Source: Fusarium oxysporum f. sp. lycopersici 4287 (lineage: Eukaryota > Ascomycota > Sordariomycetes > Hypocreales > Nectriaceae). From it: a DNA stretch of 64,000 nucleotides. The stretch is from assembly GCF_000149955.1 (NCBI RefSeq), contig NC_030986.1:886787-950786 (forward strand), read 5' to 3'. Positions 23,096 to 35,106 of this stretch are shown piece by piece; positions within the stretch are counted from its first letter, which is position 1; each line of letters opens with the position of its first letter. Under the pieces are notes generated by a model. The model had not been told where the DNA came from, did no database searches, and was given only the letters and a program-made list of their open reading frames with translations. Made by a program: the position numbers and the translations under genes.

Positions 23096-24700
23096 TCACA
23101 AGAATTCTTTAACAGCCTCCCAGAAAGCCTGAGGATTCTCAGCCATAGGAAGATGTCCTGTTTGAGGCACAATCTTCAACTCCGCGCCATTGTCACCAAG
23201 TAGTCCCTTGCTCGCATCCATAGCCTTGACAAGAGCACCCTTGGCATCTTCCTCTCCAACAACAAACAAGCCGCGTACTTTGCAGCCACCCATCTGAGGC
23301 TTGAGGTCGTAATCCCAAAGGGCTGTGTTGCTGTATTTAAAGCCCTCAACGTCATTGGCAGCGACCATCTCTGTCATCCACTTGACGGTCTCAGCGTTGG
23401 TGGAGGGATGGAACCATCGCTGGACTGTTTGTCCGGCGAGCTTCTCAATACCCTTGCCGTTATCCTCCTCGGCTAGAGCTGTGCGATCCTTCCACGCTTG
23501 TGTGTTGGCGGCGCTTGATGTAGGGTTGAAGTCGCAAGCAATGAACTGCTGAAGACGCTCAGGGTACTTGATGGCAAAGTTCAGGGTAGTAACACCGCCG
23601 AATGAAACACCAATAAGGGTATGCAGCTTGGTGATGCGAAGGGCATCAAGCACTTCTCGAATGTCGTCAGTCAAACGATCCACAGTAGCAGCTACTGGAG
23701 GCTGAGGCACGGCATGTCGGCCACGGGTATCATATCGGAGAATTCGGAACTCAGGGCGCTCTCGCTTGAGGATTTCTACGAGGGGATCCCACATATGCAG
23801 CGAAGTCAACAGTGAATTGGTGAAAGCGATTGTGGGAGCCTTGGGGTCCGGGTTACCCTCCAATCGGTAGGGAATGACCAGAGAATCTGAAGTTGTGACG
23901 AAAGAGTTTATAGCAGCGTTGGGGCCAGGTGTGGTAGATTGCTTGGAGTCGGGGGAGGTGAAAGCAGCTGTCGAGGGCAGCTTTGATAGCGCTTCCAGCT
24001 CTCGAGGAGCAGGTCCAAAGACGTAGAAGAGAGAATATGTTCTTCGACCCTTTGAAGCAACGAATTTGTCAAAGACTTTGGTGCGCCATGGGGTATCCAT
24101 CGAGGCCTTGTGCTCCTCTCCACCCTGGCCATTCTCTTTAGCATAGTCATGCAGGGCAAGGAACGTCGTCTTGCCCTGTCCCTCAAGATACGAAGTCTTG
24201 AAGGCGCGTGAGCGCAACCAACCAGGAACCTTGGCCAACATAGGAATATGCTCCTCAACCAGCCACTTCTGATATTCCTCTGCAGCACCCTCAACGTCCT
24301 TAAGTTCGATTGTAACCGCAGTAGTTTGCAGACCCTCGGCCTCTTCGTCGGTCAACTTCTCGAAGGGCACGAACTTGTCAGACTCGTTGGAATGAACCAA
24401 GTCCCAGAAATATCGCTTCACGTCAACTTGGCCAATGGTCTCGGCTTCTCGAGGAGATCGGTTCGCACGCAGTGTGAGGTATGTCTCGGTTTCGAGGTGC
24501 GGCATGGACGTAACGTCGTAAGCAGCGAGATATGTAGGTTCTTGACCATCCGTCGCCTTATATCGAAGACCGTTGGAGAAGATCTGAGGAAGACGAAGTC
24601 GGGTCGGGCCGTGCTCGTTATTATACCACTCATGGAATTGATCTAGAGACAGCCCAGGCTTGGGCTGCATCGTGACGTAGAGGTTGCCAGGAGGAGACAT
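23096..24700 (-). CDS. EthD-EthD-alpha/beta hydrolase fusion protein
   Basis: An intronless frame of 534 residues. Residues ~1-105 (LYVTMQPKPG..FHEWYNNEHGPTRLRLP..TYLAAYDV) and ~125-225 (WLVEEHIPMLAKVPGW..TFLALHDY) are two copies of a ferredoxin-like dimeric alpha/beta barrel domain of EthD type. Residues ~270-534 are an alpha/beta hydrolase close to 3-oxoadipate enol-lactonases: nucleophile elbow G-V-S366-F-G-G, acid Asp485 in GEED, base His516 in TGHLP, and a conserved YDTRGRHA loop. It probably hydrolyses an ester or lactone of a small, perhaps aromatic, molecule in the cytosol. The ATG at 24700 has a perfect CACCATG context; the frame extends 16 codons further but with no upstream ATG. 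It converges on the MFS pump and shares the 24.7-25.6 kb spacer with the RdRP gene. Confidence 0.88.
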   Translation of the reverse strand: MSPPGNLYVTMQPKPGLSLDQFHEWYNNEHGPTRLRLPQIFSNGLRYKATDGQEPTYLAAYDVTSMPHLETETYLTLRANRSPREAETIGQVDVKRYFWDLVHSNESDKFVPFEKLTDEEAEGLQTTAVTIELKDVEGAAEEYQKWLVEEHIPMLAKVPGWLRSRAFKTSYLEGQGKTTFLALHDYAKENGQGGEEHKASMDTPWRTKVFDKFVASKGRRTYSLFYVFGPAPRELEALSKLPSTAAFTSPDSKQSTTPGPNAAINSFVTTSDSLVIPYRLEGNPDPKAPTIAFTNSLLTSLHMWDPLVEILKRERPEFRILRYDTRGRHAVPQPPVAATVDRLTDDIREVLDALRITKLHTLIGVSFGGVTTLNFAIKYPERLQQFIACDFNPTSSAANTQAWKDRTALAEEDNGKGIEKLAGQTVQRWFHPSTNAETVKWMTEMVAANDVEGFKYSNTALWDYDLKPQMGGCKVRGLFVVGEEDAKGALVKAMDASKGLLGDNGAELKIVPQTGHLPMAENPQAFWEAVKEFL

Positions 24701-25642
24701 GGTGCTGGTTCTTTGAATTGATGGCTGTAATTGAGGAGAGAAGCTCAATGGGAGGTTATCCAGTTGTTATAAATCGCCCTCAGGCCTTCCGGAAGAACGA
24801 TTTACATGACGGGAGGTGGAGCGGGAGTTTGCGATTCGGCTCGGCAGATGGAATCGGGAACGTAGTGGGATGTACCTCACTGTATGTATAAATGTTTACC
24901 CCGCCACTCACCGAAAGGTCACCGTGAATACGGGGGTCCACACCGGGAGCACACCGAGAAGCCATCGCGACCTAGCGGAGTGTGAGCAGCTAACTTAGCA
25001 TTAAGTCGATCTATTGTGTGAATAAACTGTGAAGATGAGGGCTGGCAGCGCAATATTGTGCCGTGTCATTTTAGGGCATTTGTATATAGCCCTCTGCCTG
25101 CAGTTGCGATGTTACATTGTATATGCCAGTGCTGAGCAGTGCTTTGACTTTCTGCACTTTCTTTCATTACGAAGCCATTGATTGTGCTGTGATATATTCG
25201 GATTTCTCTTTCTGGTCCTCATTCTCTCGATTTTTCTGTCTCATTCTTTTGTCTGGCACTGTATATTATACCAGGATATATCAGCAGTCGGCCTCCTGCA
25301 TGAAGCATCCCGCTCATCCAATCTATTGTTTCCATCGGATATCACAATCTGCATCTATCCACATCGAGCGATACTGAGGACTCGATCTCGTACACACCGC
25401 CGCCAATCAACTCAGTTGCCCGCCTCTTGAAATATTACAATGTCCATGGGGATGCGCTAAGAAGCCCAGGTGAGAGTCAACCGCCACATGCAGACGTGCC
25501 AACCAACAAAACTAATAGCTTTCAGACCTCGCATCCTATATTACGTATATCCGAGTCACATTTGTTGCTGCTCTTCTGTTTCTACTGGTGCGCAAAGTTG
25601 TTGAATCACTCAACGCCAGCGGCCTCGTTCGCTCGCAAAACA
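24701..25642. other. divergent promoter region, hydrolase and RdRP
   Basis: No gene seen. The side near 24701-24780 holds a TATAA-like 'gttataaatcgcc' (24767-24775) placed for the hydrolase gene. The RdRP frame stays open upstream to 25427 but has no in-frame ATG before 25643; this part contains a possible leader intron (GTGAGA near 25470, CTTTCAG near 25526). Confidence 0.55.
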
Positions 25643-28600
25643 ATGGAGGTCTTCTGTCGAAATGTCCCTCAGGACTTGTCAGAAGAGAGCTTCAAGCAAG
25701 AACTCATGCCATTTATGAAAGCTTTGAACATTACGGACTTTTATTGCGAAAAGCCAAAGAGAAGGCCTCAAGCATGGATCAAATTCCTCAACCCCGGCGA
25801 TGGCTACTCATTTCTTGAAAGACATGGCAAACAACAGCGTCACAGCGAATCGCAGAAGGAGAACATAAACCCGAGATATCCTTTCAAGACCAACTTCAGA
25901 CCAAAGGATACTCCACGCCTCCACATTCTCAAAACAGCTGTGTTTGTTGAGCAGAGTACTCGCGCACTCGACAAGCATTCCATCGCACATCTCAAGCATG
26001 AACGCGATAAGAAGCAACAAAAAGCTGCTGCTGCTGCCGCTGCCGCTGCGGCTACCACCACTAAAGACCGCCAAGCTCCGGTTAAAGCCTTTAGTATCAT
26101 CGGCATCAGTTGCGGCGGCAACACGTTTCGTGGTCCCCAACAGGTCATCACCTTCGTTGAGCACAACAGTTTGATGCTGCCCAGAGATTTTATTGGCAAG
26201 TTCATGCCGCAGTGGTTAACTGTCTATAACAAAGATGGGTATCGTATGGATTTTCACAGCGACACTATTAAGGATCTCATTGCTAGTCGCAATGATGCAT
26301 CCATCACTTTGGTCTTGACTGAACCGCCAAAGATGTACACGCCTCACAAATCTGATAACCCAAATCAGGAGTGGAAACGAGTACAGGGTCTGGTCAATTG
26401 GGGGCTGATTCGCGAATACTCGGCATCTTGTCTCGTCTACCGCATCTTCTTCGCCTCCATAAACGACATGAACGAGGTCCTCCGTTCCGTGAAACATCGA
26501 GATATTCTCGCCATCACCTATCACGATCTCCCATCCGTTCTGTGGTCATACATGGAACCCGAGAGCAACCATTTCCTCGGCCGCCAGCAATTCACAGAGA
26601 AGGCTAAGCGCATTCTGGCATCAGGGAATGTTCACTTCGCTCTTCTCTTCCAAGTCCAAGCTCTGGTCTGGAACAACTACATCAACCCTGCAAGCGGCAT
26701 AGAACTGCTGCAAATTCTCGAAGAGGTTATTAAGGATGCTAAAGAGAATCAAGTTGCTGCTCCCGTCACCACAGATGCTATGAAAGGTCTCCATCAGAAG
26801 ATACCCTACCCTTGTCCTGGCACGGATCCCGATGAGCTGAACGTCATCACATTGATGACCAGCATCATGAATGAAGAATATGAGGCCAGGACGGAGAATC
26901 CTAAGCGAGACAGAATCTATGGAGTCAAGATTCCAGATCATCAGATATATATCTTCAAGGCTATGGTGACGCCCACGCGTGTTCTTCTCTCTGGCCCCGA
27001 GCCCGACAGCAAGAACAGGGTGTTGCGAAAGTATCACGAGAACAATGACTACTTCTTACGCGTCCTCTTCTGCGAAGAAGATGGCCAGGACCTCAACTTT
27101 CATCCAAAGGTTGATAACGAACCAATCTTTGCCCGGTTCCGACATGTCATGGATGAGGGGATCACCATTGCCGGCCGGAAGTTTGATTTCCTAGGTTTCT
27201 CCCATTCATCTCTTCGTTCTCACTCCGCTTGGTTCTCTGCGCCTTTCACCGATTCAAATTTTGAGCGCCAGACTCCTGCAGCTATTTTGCAAGCCCTTGG
27301 AGACTTCAGCGAGATTCGAGTTCCGGCAAAGTGTGCAGCACGAATCGGCCAAGCTTTCTCGGAAACACCATATGCAATCCCAATTTTTGAGACTGGTATA
27401 TGTCATCGGTTCATTCCAGATGTCAAATCTGAAGATAGAACGCGTGTATTCAGTGACGGTGTCGGAACGATCTCCAGAGAAGCCTTGGAAGAGATTTGGC
27501 CCTATCTGTCGATGCGAGCTGCAGCACCAACATGTCTTCAGATCCGGTGGGGTGGCTGTAAGGGAATGCTTTCTCTCGATGCCCGACTCAAAGGGAGAGT
27601 CTTCTGTATTCGACAGGAGTCAATGATGAAGTTTCCAAGTGACGATCTTAGAGAGCTCGGTATTTGCGACGCTTCATCCAAACCTCTACGGCTGGTCCTC
27701 AACCGCCAGATGATCAAGATCTTGGAAGATATGGGTACAACCAACGATTGGTTTTTCAGACTGCAGAACAACGCACTTGACATACTGCGCAATGCCACAG
27801 CTGACGCGACCAACACGAGCTATTTCTTGGACTACCAGGCCATCGGTGTGAACATGGGGCTGCCCAAGCTGGTCAAGCAGTTGGAGAAGATGGGCATTGA
27901 CTACCGCCGGGATAAATTCCTCAAGTCAGCGGTTGAACATGTCGTCTTACGAGAACTGAGATTGCTGAAGCACAAAGCGCGCATTCCTGTTGATCAAGGA
28001 GTGACCCTTTTTGGCGTCATGGATGAGACAGGATTCCTAGATGCTGATGAAGTCTTTGTCACATACGACAAGACCCATGGCGTTTACAGAGGTCGTCGCA
28101 TCAACTCAACGCTTAAAGATGGTCAAATCATTGTCACACGCTCACCTGCTCTTCATCCAGGAGACATCCAGATCGTCAATCAGGTCACACCTCCACAGGG
28201 ACATCCTCTACGAAGCTTACAGAACTGCATCGTCTTCAGCCAAAAGGGTAAACGTGACTTGCCCAGTATGCTGAGTGGAGGAGACTTGGACGGTGATCTC
28301 TACAACATCATCTGGGACCCAGATGCATTACCCGATAACTACTTCTTACCAGCAGACTACCCAAGAGTTAAACCAAAGCCACTAGATCGTCCGGTGAAGC
28401 CCCAGGACATTGCCGACTTTTTCGTTGACTTTATGCGAACTGATATCTTGGGCATGATTGCCACAAGACATGTCGTCTTGGCAGATTATCATGAGCAGGG
28501 AACTACGCACCCTGACTGCATTTCGCTGGCAGGCATGCATTCTACAGCGGTCGACTTCTCCAAGACAGGTATTCCAGTCGATGTAAAAGCTTTGCCCAAG

Positions 28601-29563
28601 AACCCTCCATTCCGTCCTGATTTGTAAATCTTTTCCACCAGTGCTCTATAGAAACATACTGACATATTCTGCAGCCTTGCAACAGCACCGCCTCTGAAGA
28701 CATACGAAAAGGGACAGATCGCTCATCTGCGTGACGACGATGAAGATGACAACGCCGACGATGGCATGACTCGTTACAAAGCAAAGTATTATGAGTCTGA
28801 CAAAATCCTCGGTCGTCTATATCGAAACGTGGATGAAAAGAAGATCTGGGACGAAGATATCCATCGGACTATCAACACAGCTGGACCCTCTGTTTGGGAT
28901 CAGTTATTAACCGTTGTTAAAAGCGAGGTAAACAAGTATAAACTTGACGTCGATTGGACACGCAGGTCCGACGAGGCGTGGAAGATCCGAGGCCTGTAAG
29001 TTGCAAAATGCCTCTCGCTGGCTCAACGTGCTAACAGTTTCAGTTACGAGTCAACCATCACCGGCAAGATGTGGGACTTTTCAGAAAATCCGCGTGCGCC
29101 TCTTACAGAAGTCGAAGTCTTCTGCGGTTTCATCCTCAACAAACGCGGTGCCCAAACACGCCGCCAGGGTGATTCATCTATCAAACTGAAAGAAGAAATC
29201 GACCGTATCATGACATGGATGGTCAAACAGATCCGAGATCGCGGTGTAGGCGACGGCGCAGAAACCCTTAGCACAGCCACCGACGCAGACGCAGTTCCTT
29301 CGCGATGGAGAGAAGACGTCGTAGAGCTATGCTGGGCCTGTGTAGCAGTTGCATGTATCAGAAAGGAATTTGCACCAATAGTGTACCACGGAACAGGCGA
29401 GCTGGAGAGTTTCAGAGTCGTGGCGGCTTGTTGTCTGCTGAAGGAGCTGAATAACCTGGCTAGGAAGATGGAGGTCAGCGCTGGAGGAGGCTTTGTTGGT
29501 GTTGGACGTGGGAGAGGAGGACGTGGGAGAGGCGGTGCGAGTATGATACTTCCCATACGGTGA
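25643..29563 (+). CDS. RNA-dependent RNA polymerase (RNA silencing)
   Basis: Three exons, 25643-28623, 28675-28995 and 29044-29563, give 1273 residues, a normal length for the eukaryotic RdRP family. The N-terminal ~60 residues (MEVFCRNVPQDLSEESFKQ..) look like an RRM-type fold, then an Ala/Gln/Lys linker. The catalytic core is marked by the invariant D-L-D-G-D at residues 881-885, inside LSGGDLDGDLYNIIWDP, whose aspartates bind the metal. The block FSDGVGTIS lies upstream as in RDR/SAD-1/QDE-1 proteins. It copies single-stranded RNA to dsRNA for Dicer in quelling, meiotic silencing or antiviral defence; which paralogue this is cannot be settled by eye. The C-terminus ends in an RGG-type tail (RGRGGRGRGG), an RNA-binding feature. 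The first in-frame ATG is at 25643. Confidence 0.95.
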
Positions 29564-30130
29564 TTGAGATCCACGTGGTGTACATTGCGAGATCTGGCAT
29601 ATATCAGGACTGCTAGGCAGAGATATGAGGGTTTGGTAAGAGTTGTGTTAGAGCTGGCTTGAGATTTCGATGATAACGAATAATAAGAACGTATTGCTAA
29701 TTGCATTATGCGGACACTCCGCGAACATACACTATTTACTACAAAAAAAGAATGCCTTGACAGTTCCATTTGATCGTCGCCCAATGCTGGTTGTATCAAA
29801 AACAGCGGCGTCTGCTATTCTTCATCTTAAGAACAAATTTCAACACAAATCAAATACAACGGCTCACATTCCACCAGTTCAATGATAACTTATTACCTAC
29901 AAAACAATAAACAACACTGGCATAGAACATCAGTCAGAGTCAGTTTATAACACTGCTTGATAGCATCTTGATCTAAACACTGATACGAAAACCGAAACCC
30001 GCGAATTTCAACCTATGTATACAATTCCAGCTAGATACAACTAGCATGAGCACCGTACCATTTCCTCACACAGCCCAGCCCAGCCCAGCCCAGCCCAGAC
30101 CTATAACGATACACATGCTGTCAAAAACGC
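29564..30130. other. 3' intergenic region between RdRP and ATG27
   Basis: Convergent spacer without a gene. It contains five to six copies of CAGCC in tandem at about 30071-30098. Confidence 0.6.
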
Positions 30131-31247
30131 CTAGACCGCGCTGTATCCTCCCCGACTTCCTGTTCCCTGCACGGTGTTGAGAACACGGCGGATCCAGTCC
30201 TTAAGTAGGTAAGGAATATCGCGGATGGTGTCGCTGTGGGGGAGAAGATCCCAGCCGCGTGCGCCGTACCGTGTGAAATTGATCCAGGATGAGAAGATGA
30301 GGTAGCCGGCGATGCCCAAGAAAGCACTAAATTTGTTAGGAAATCTTCATGAAGCTGATTGGGTACTCACATAATGATGAACCAGGTGAAGAAGCCCCAG
30401 TGGGAGCTTGAGCTGTCATCATCACCACTACCGCCGTTGTCCTCTGACTTTTCGCAAGCATACTTAGTATACCACGTCAAGCGCAGAACCCTGGCCTTTT
30501 CCTCAACATCAAAGCTATCCCAGATAAGCGAAGCATTGTCATGCTTCAGCTGGTGCTCGATCATAGACTCGCCATCATCCTTATCATCACCATCCCCTTC
30601 CTTCTTATCGTCGTCCGCTCGCTTCTCGTACTGGTCCGAAGTAACCCACTCGCCCTCTGTTCCCTCCTTTTTAGGATCGCACAGGAATTCGATGATGGCC
30701 TTTTGATCGGTTTTCTTGATGTCACCCTTGAGAGGATCTCTGCCTCCTGTGAGGACTAGTCGCACGCCCTCTTTATCCTTGTCGGAAGTTGAGTCGCTTG
30801 TCTTGAGTCGCGTGGGTGTAGCATCGAATCGAGAGCCGCCAACGTTTTCGAGATTGCCTGCGATCGCGATGACATTCGTAATCTCATCCGTCTCCTTCTC
30901 GCCAGACTTGAGAAGGTGTGTAATACCGCAAACTGGATTTGTTAGTCAGGACTCGGTTAGCCCTTGTAGATCTTGTACACACCTCGAGTGCCGTTTGGAC
31001 ATTCTTCGTCCTTCTTGCCACCCTTCTTCTTCAAAGGCTTGCAGATATCTAATGTATAAGTTGTGTTATAATGTTCGGGAGGACTAGGCTTGAACCGCGT
31101 CGTCACGACTGAGTGAGGTCCACCGAGCTTAGAAAGATCGAAAGTATGTCCATCAGCGCGAATCTTTCCGCAGTCTAGAGTTTCCGCCGCAAAAGCTGGG
31201 GCTGCCAGCAGAGGCAGTAGAAAAGCCAATAGATCCGGCCGATGCAT
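30131..31247 (-). CDS. ATG27: autophagy protein Atg27 (type I membrane protein)
   Basis: Three exons on the minus strand, 31247-30983, 30932-30371 and 30326-30131, give 340 residues. A signal peptide (LLAFLLPLLAAPAFA) is followed by a lumenal Cys-containing, mannose-6-phosphate-receptor-like domain (LDCGKIRADGHTFDLSKLGGP, TYTLDICKPL, CPNGTRVCGI, FLCDP), an acidic linker (DDDKKEGDGDDKDDGE), and one membrane helix (FFTWFIIMAFLGIAGYLIF). The cytosolic tail RYGARGWDLLPHSDTIRD is typical of the family and ends in YSAV, the YxxO sorting signal that yeast Atg27 also carries at its C-terminus. Atg27 cycles between Golgi, endosomes and vacuole and helps move Atg9 vesicles during autophagosome formation. 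Splice sites GTGTGT/CCAG and GTGAGT/TTAG fit in phase. Confidence 0.93.
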
Positions 31248-32028
31248 CGAGAAGACTTTGATAGAAGAACGCAGAAGTTTGATAGAGAGGCGGGTGGTAG
31301 TCGATAGTATCGAGATAAAATTACGGATGAAGTGGCAGTATCAGAAAGGGCCGTGTCAGCTTAAACGAACGAAGAGACTCGATAGAATAGACTACGAGCG
31401 CGTGCCTAGAACAAGCAATCAAGCTGTGCTGTGCTGTGCTGTGCTGTGTGATGTGGTGGATTGGTCACGTTGCCTTGAGCTATCGCGGGTTTGCTTAGCG
31501 TCATATGAAGCTCCTGTCGTCTTGGCGGTTGTGTCATTCCGCCTAAGGTAGAAAATCCAGTTCCACAAGCACGTGACAGCGTTCAAAACTCACAAGTCAC
31601 CCGGCCAGACCACTTGGCAATATCATTACAATCTCGGAGTAGTACTATCTTTTCTTTTCTTTTCTTTTTATTCGTGGTCAATTCTCGGGCTTCGTAAAAG
31701 AGATAATGCTATAATAGACCATCTCTCATAATAATACAATCAATCAATACTTTATTCCAACCTAACCCGTAACACCAAGAACAGCGACATCTATCACTGT
31801 ATTACCTTGTCCAGAACCAAACAGCCAAACGAATAAGAAACCCTTGAACCTGAATTGAAAACTTTCCGTGGGGTATAAATCTGCCCAAACTCATAAACCG
31901 TGTAAAAATAGCATGCTGGTCCAACCTGAACTCCTTTGATGATCGACCACCTGGTTCCAATCCTCTGCTCCTGTCTGCCGTGACATTAATTCTGTCCAAT
32001 ATTATCTTGTCAGGTCTCGTTCGCGACA
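31248..32028. other. intergenic region, ATG27 promoter and SPT20 3' region
   Basis: No gene seen. The ATG27 side carries five tandem GCTGT units (31423-31448), and a TTTTC pentamer run lies at about 31648-31668. Confidence 0.6.
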
Positions 32029-35000
32029 TCACATTCCCTGGGGACCGCCCATCATTCCATTCATCCCCTGCATTTGCTGCTGCATCTGTTGCTGTAACTG
32101 CTGCTGTTGCATCTGCTGTTGTTGCATCTGCTGTTGCTGCTGCTGCTGTTGTTGCTGCTGCTGCTGCATCATCATCTGTTGTTGCTGTCGCCGCTGTGCC
32201 ATTGACGCTTGCATAAGAGTCTGAGCTTGCCCCATGCTCTGCGTCTTCATCTTCTCGATCACGTCTGGCGGAATAAGCTCTTGGCCACCATACTTCTGAG
32301 CTACCGTTGGCATCATCCTGTTAAAAAGTAGCCTGGCCTGTTGTTGCATTTGCGCCTGAATTGGATTTTGTTGCCCCATCTGCCCCATTTGTTGTTGAGC
32401 CTGCTGCTGCTGGTGGGCTTGTTGCTGCTGCTGAGGGCTCATCATGTTACCCTGTTGCTGGGCTTGCTGCTGCTGTCGTTGCTGCTGCATCGCCTGGAAA
32501 GCTTGCAGGTTCATGCCGTTGGGCATCATCTGCCCGCTGACTTGACGCTGCATAGGACTATTGCCCATCTGGCCATTCACTTGGTTCATGCGCATCATCT
32601 GTTGGAACTGTGCCTGCATTTGAGGAGTGAACTGCCGCATCTGGTTGCCCGACATGTTCTGCATTTGCTGGGCATATTGGGCCGCGATCTGCTGCTGCTG
32701 TTGCTGCTGTTGAGGGCTCATCATGTTACCTTGCTGTTGTGCCTGTTGCTGAGCAATCAATTGCCTTTGCATTGCTTGCATCATCTGCTGTTGCTGAGGG
32801 CTCATCTGACTCATGTTGCCACTGTTAAGACCATTTTGCATTGCCATCTGCTGCTGTTGCTGCACGGCACGTTGTTGCGCCAATTGAGCCGCATACTGCG
32901 GGTTCATTTGGTTCATGCCCTGGCCATTCATCATCATGCCTTGACCAGGTTGCGAGTTCTGTGCCATCATAGCTGGTGGAGGGCTTGCCTGGCTCATACG
33001 AGGGGTTGCCACCATGGCAGGCCTGTTGATCGGAGTACCTTGTGCCATGTTGGGCGTTGAATGAGGCATTCTTGGGGTGCCAGAGGGATGGCTCTGTTGG
33101 CTACCCCTGGAAGACATGTTATGAGCCATTGGGACAGACATAGCTGCGGGGTTTTGCACGACAGAGGACGGCCGAGGGGGGCTGTTTGCCATGCCAGAGT
33201 TGGTCTGCTGCATTGGGACGCTGCCGACCATAGGGGATGACATATGCTGAGGGGTACCTTGGCCAGCAACTGGAGAAGACGCTGGTGGTTGAGTGATCTG
33301 AGCCTGGAAGCGGGGTTGTGCTTGCGGAGGCATATTGTTGGCCATTTGAGGCGTTCCCACAGCTGCGTTATTGACTCCGTTGGTGACGACATTGTTCTGA
33401 GGATGGCCGTGCTGTGGTTGGCTCCCATTGACCCTCTGGGCATTTTGGTTGTTCTGGCTGTTCTGATTCGCCGCTTGGGCGCGAGCTTGAGCTTGTCGTT
33501 GAGCTTCAGCCTGTCGCATCTGGGCTTCTCTCGCAGCAGCCTCCCGTCGGAGTCTTTCTTGTTCGGCATTTTGCTTCTGGGCCAGCGCGACCGCATCTTG
33601 CTGCTGTTGCTGTTTCGCTTGTTGCAATTTCCTGTCGTTCTCCAGCTGCTTGAGCTTCTCTTGTTCCTTCTTCTCGGCATGTTCTCGACTGATGTCAGCC
33701 AAAACCTTGAATCGTTCGAATCTAGGCTCGAATGCCGATGCGCCGCCTGAGGCATCGCCATCTGCTGCACCACCATTCTGCGCTCCATTCGCATTTGGTG
33801 CAAGACGCTCGTCGGCAACCAGCATGAAGCGTTCCGTCTCTGCAGCAGCGGCTTCGTCCGCAGCCATCTCGGCGACAGTTCGCTTGCGTGTTTTGGGCTG
33901 AGGAGGAGCCTCTGCATGCTTGGGGTGGCTCATTGCCTCCATGAGGATAATTGTTTCTTCCACATTCTTAGTAGGCTCAAGCACCAATGGCGCGTTTGTT
34001 GCCAACAGGATCTGTCCCTCTGCAGCATAAATATTGCTGCCGTCAAGCTCTGTCTTTTCACGCTTCTGGCGTTTTGCTGGTGGCGGCATGCTGCCAGCTG
34101 TAGGTGTCGGGGGAATAAGGGACATTGGTGTGGAGGGGGGTTGGCCAAGGCCATCACCCAGTCCTCGCGGGGTAGAAGCCTTTATTAACAGGTCCATCTG
34201 TAAACTTTCGGGCGTCGGATGGAGCACCATGGTAAAGACCCGTGGCTTGGTCGCTTTGTCTTTTTGCTCCTCTGGTGCTGGCATGACAGGAGCATTTTCC
34301 TTTTCAGCCACATCATTACTTTTTGAGCTTCCATCGCCATTTACCAAACCCTCTTTAGGAAAAGGAACATTCGGCGATGGTGTAAGACATTGGTTGTAGT
34401 TATGAATGGAAGACGGCATCACGGAGCCCTTTCCTTTTGTGGGTTTGGCAACGTTCTTCGCTTGCGCAAGAGACTTGTGGTCGTGAACTTGAACAATGAG
34501 ACATCCATCATAGAATGGCACACCGGCTTCGGTAAAATAGGAAAGAAGATCATGGGGGATCGTCCGGCTTCTGACGTGATCGAGGAATATTTTCATCGGT
34601 GACTTGTACGGAAACACGCCGTCTTGGTTATCGAATCGGAAATGTGTTGTGTGTAAATGGCAGACAAGAGAGGGAGGTCGGCCGGCGAATTTGTTCAGGA
34701 TATAGGAGTCTGTGACAACTTCATTACTGTTAGTTTATACGCAACAATACGACAGGTCAGAACATCGCATACTGTAGGGTCGAGGCTCTGCGTCATGACT
34801 GGAGTGGTCTGCCGCTAATGAGGCTGATCGTAGACCAGCACTATTCCTAGAGTGCCGGCCTTGCAACTGCGATGCGGTTTCTCGTCGGACTCTGTTGACA
34901 GGTCGGACGGTTGATGCGGTAATGGCCCTGTCGCTCGCCGAATGCGGCGGCTGCTTGGCACTCGGCGGAGGTTTCTTTGCCGACATTGATGGGGATGGTG

Positions 35001-35106
35001 ATGATTTGGAGGATGTTATAGCGCCATTCGTCTGGATTCCAGGAGGGACTGGGCGCTTCACTTTGTTGGCGACATTTTGATGGACTATAGGTCCAACTGG
35101 CGCCAT
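32029..35106 (-). CDS. SPT20: SAGA coactivator subunit Spt20
   Basis: Two exons on the minus strand, 35106-34773 and 34709-32029, give 1004 residues. The 111-residue first exon is basic and Ser/Pro-rich. The Spt20 domain starts at the junction: YILNKFAGRPPSLVCHLH, HFRFDNQDG, FPYKSPM and VPFYDGCLIVQVHDH are its conserved blocks. After residue ~250 come KRQKREKTELDG, a charged helix (FERFKVLADISREHAEKKEQEKLKQ in part), and a long Gln/Met/Asn-rich C-terminus with several poly-Q tracts (32080-32180, 32690-32715), as usual for this family. Spt20 holds the SAGA histone-acetyltransferase complex together and supports TBP recruitment and, in other fungi, development. The 63-nt intron (GTATGC/CACAG) is in phase 1. 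CAG/CTG repeats make length variation likely. Confidence 0.92.

Noticed and set aside
32341..33060. A 239-codon Leu/His-rich plus-strand frame.
   Set aside because: Antisense of the poly-Gln region of SPT20 (CAG read as CTG).
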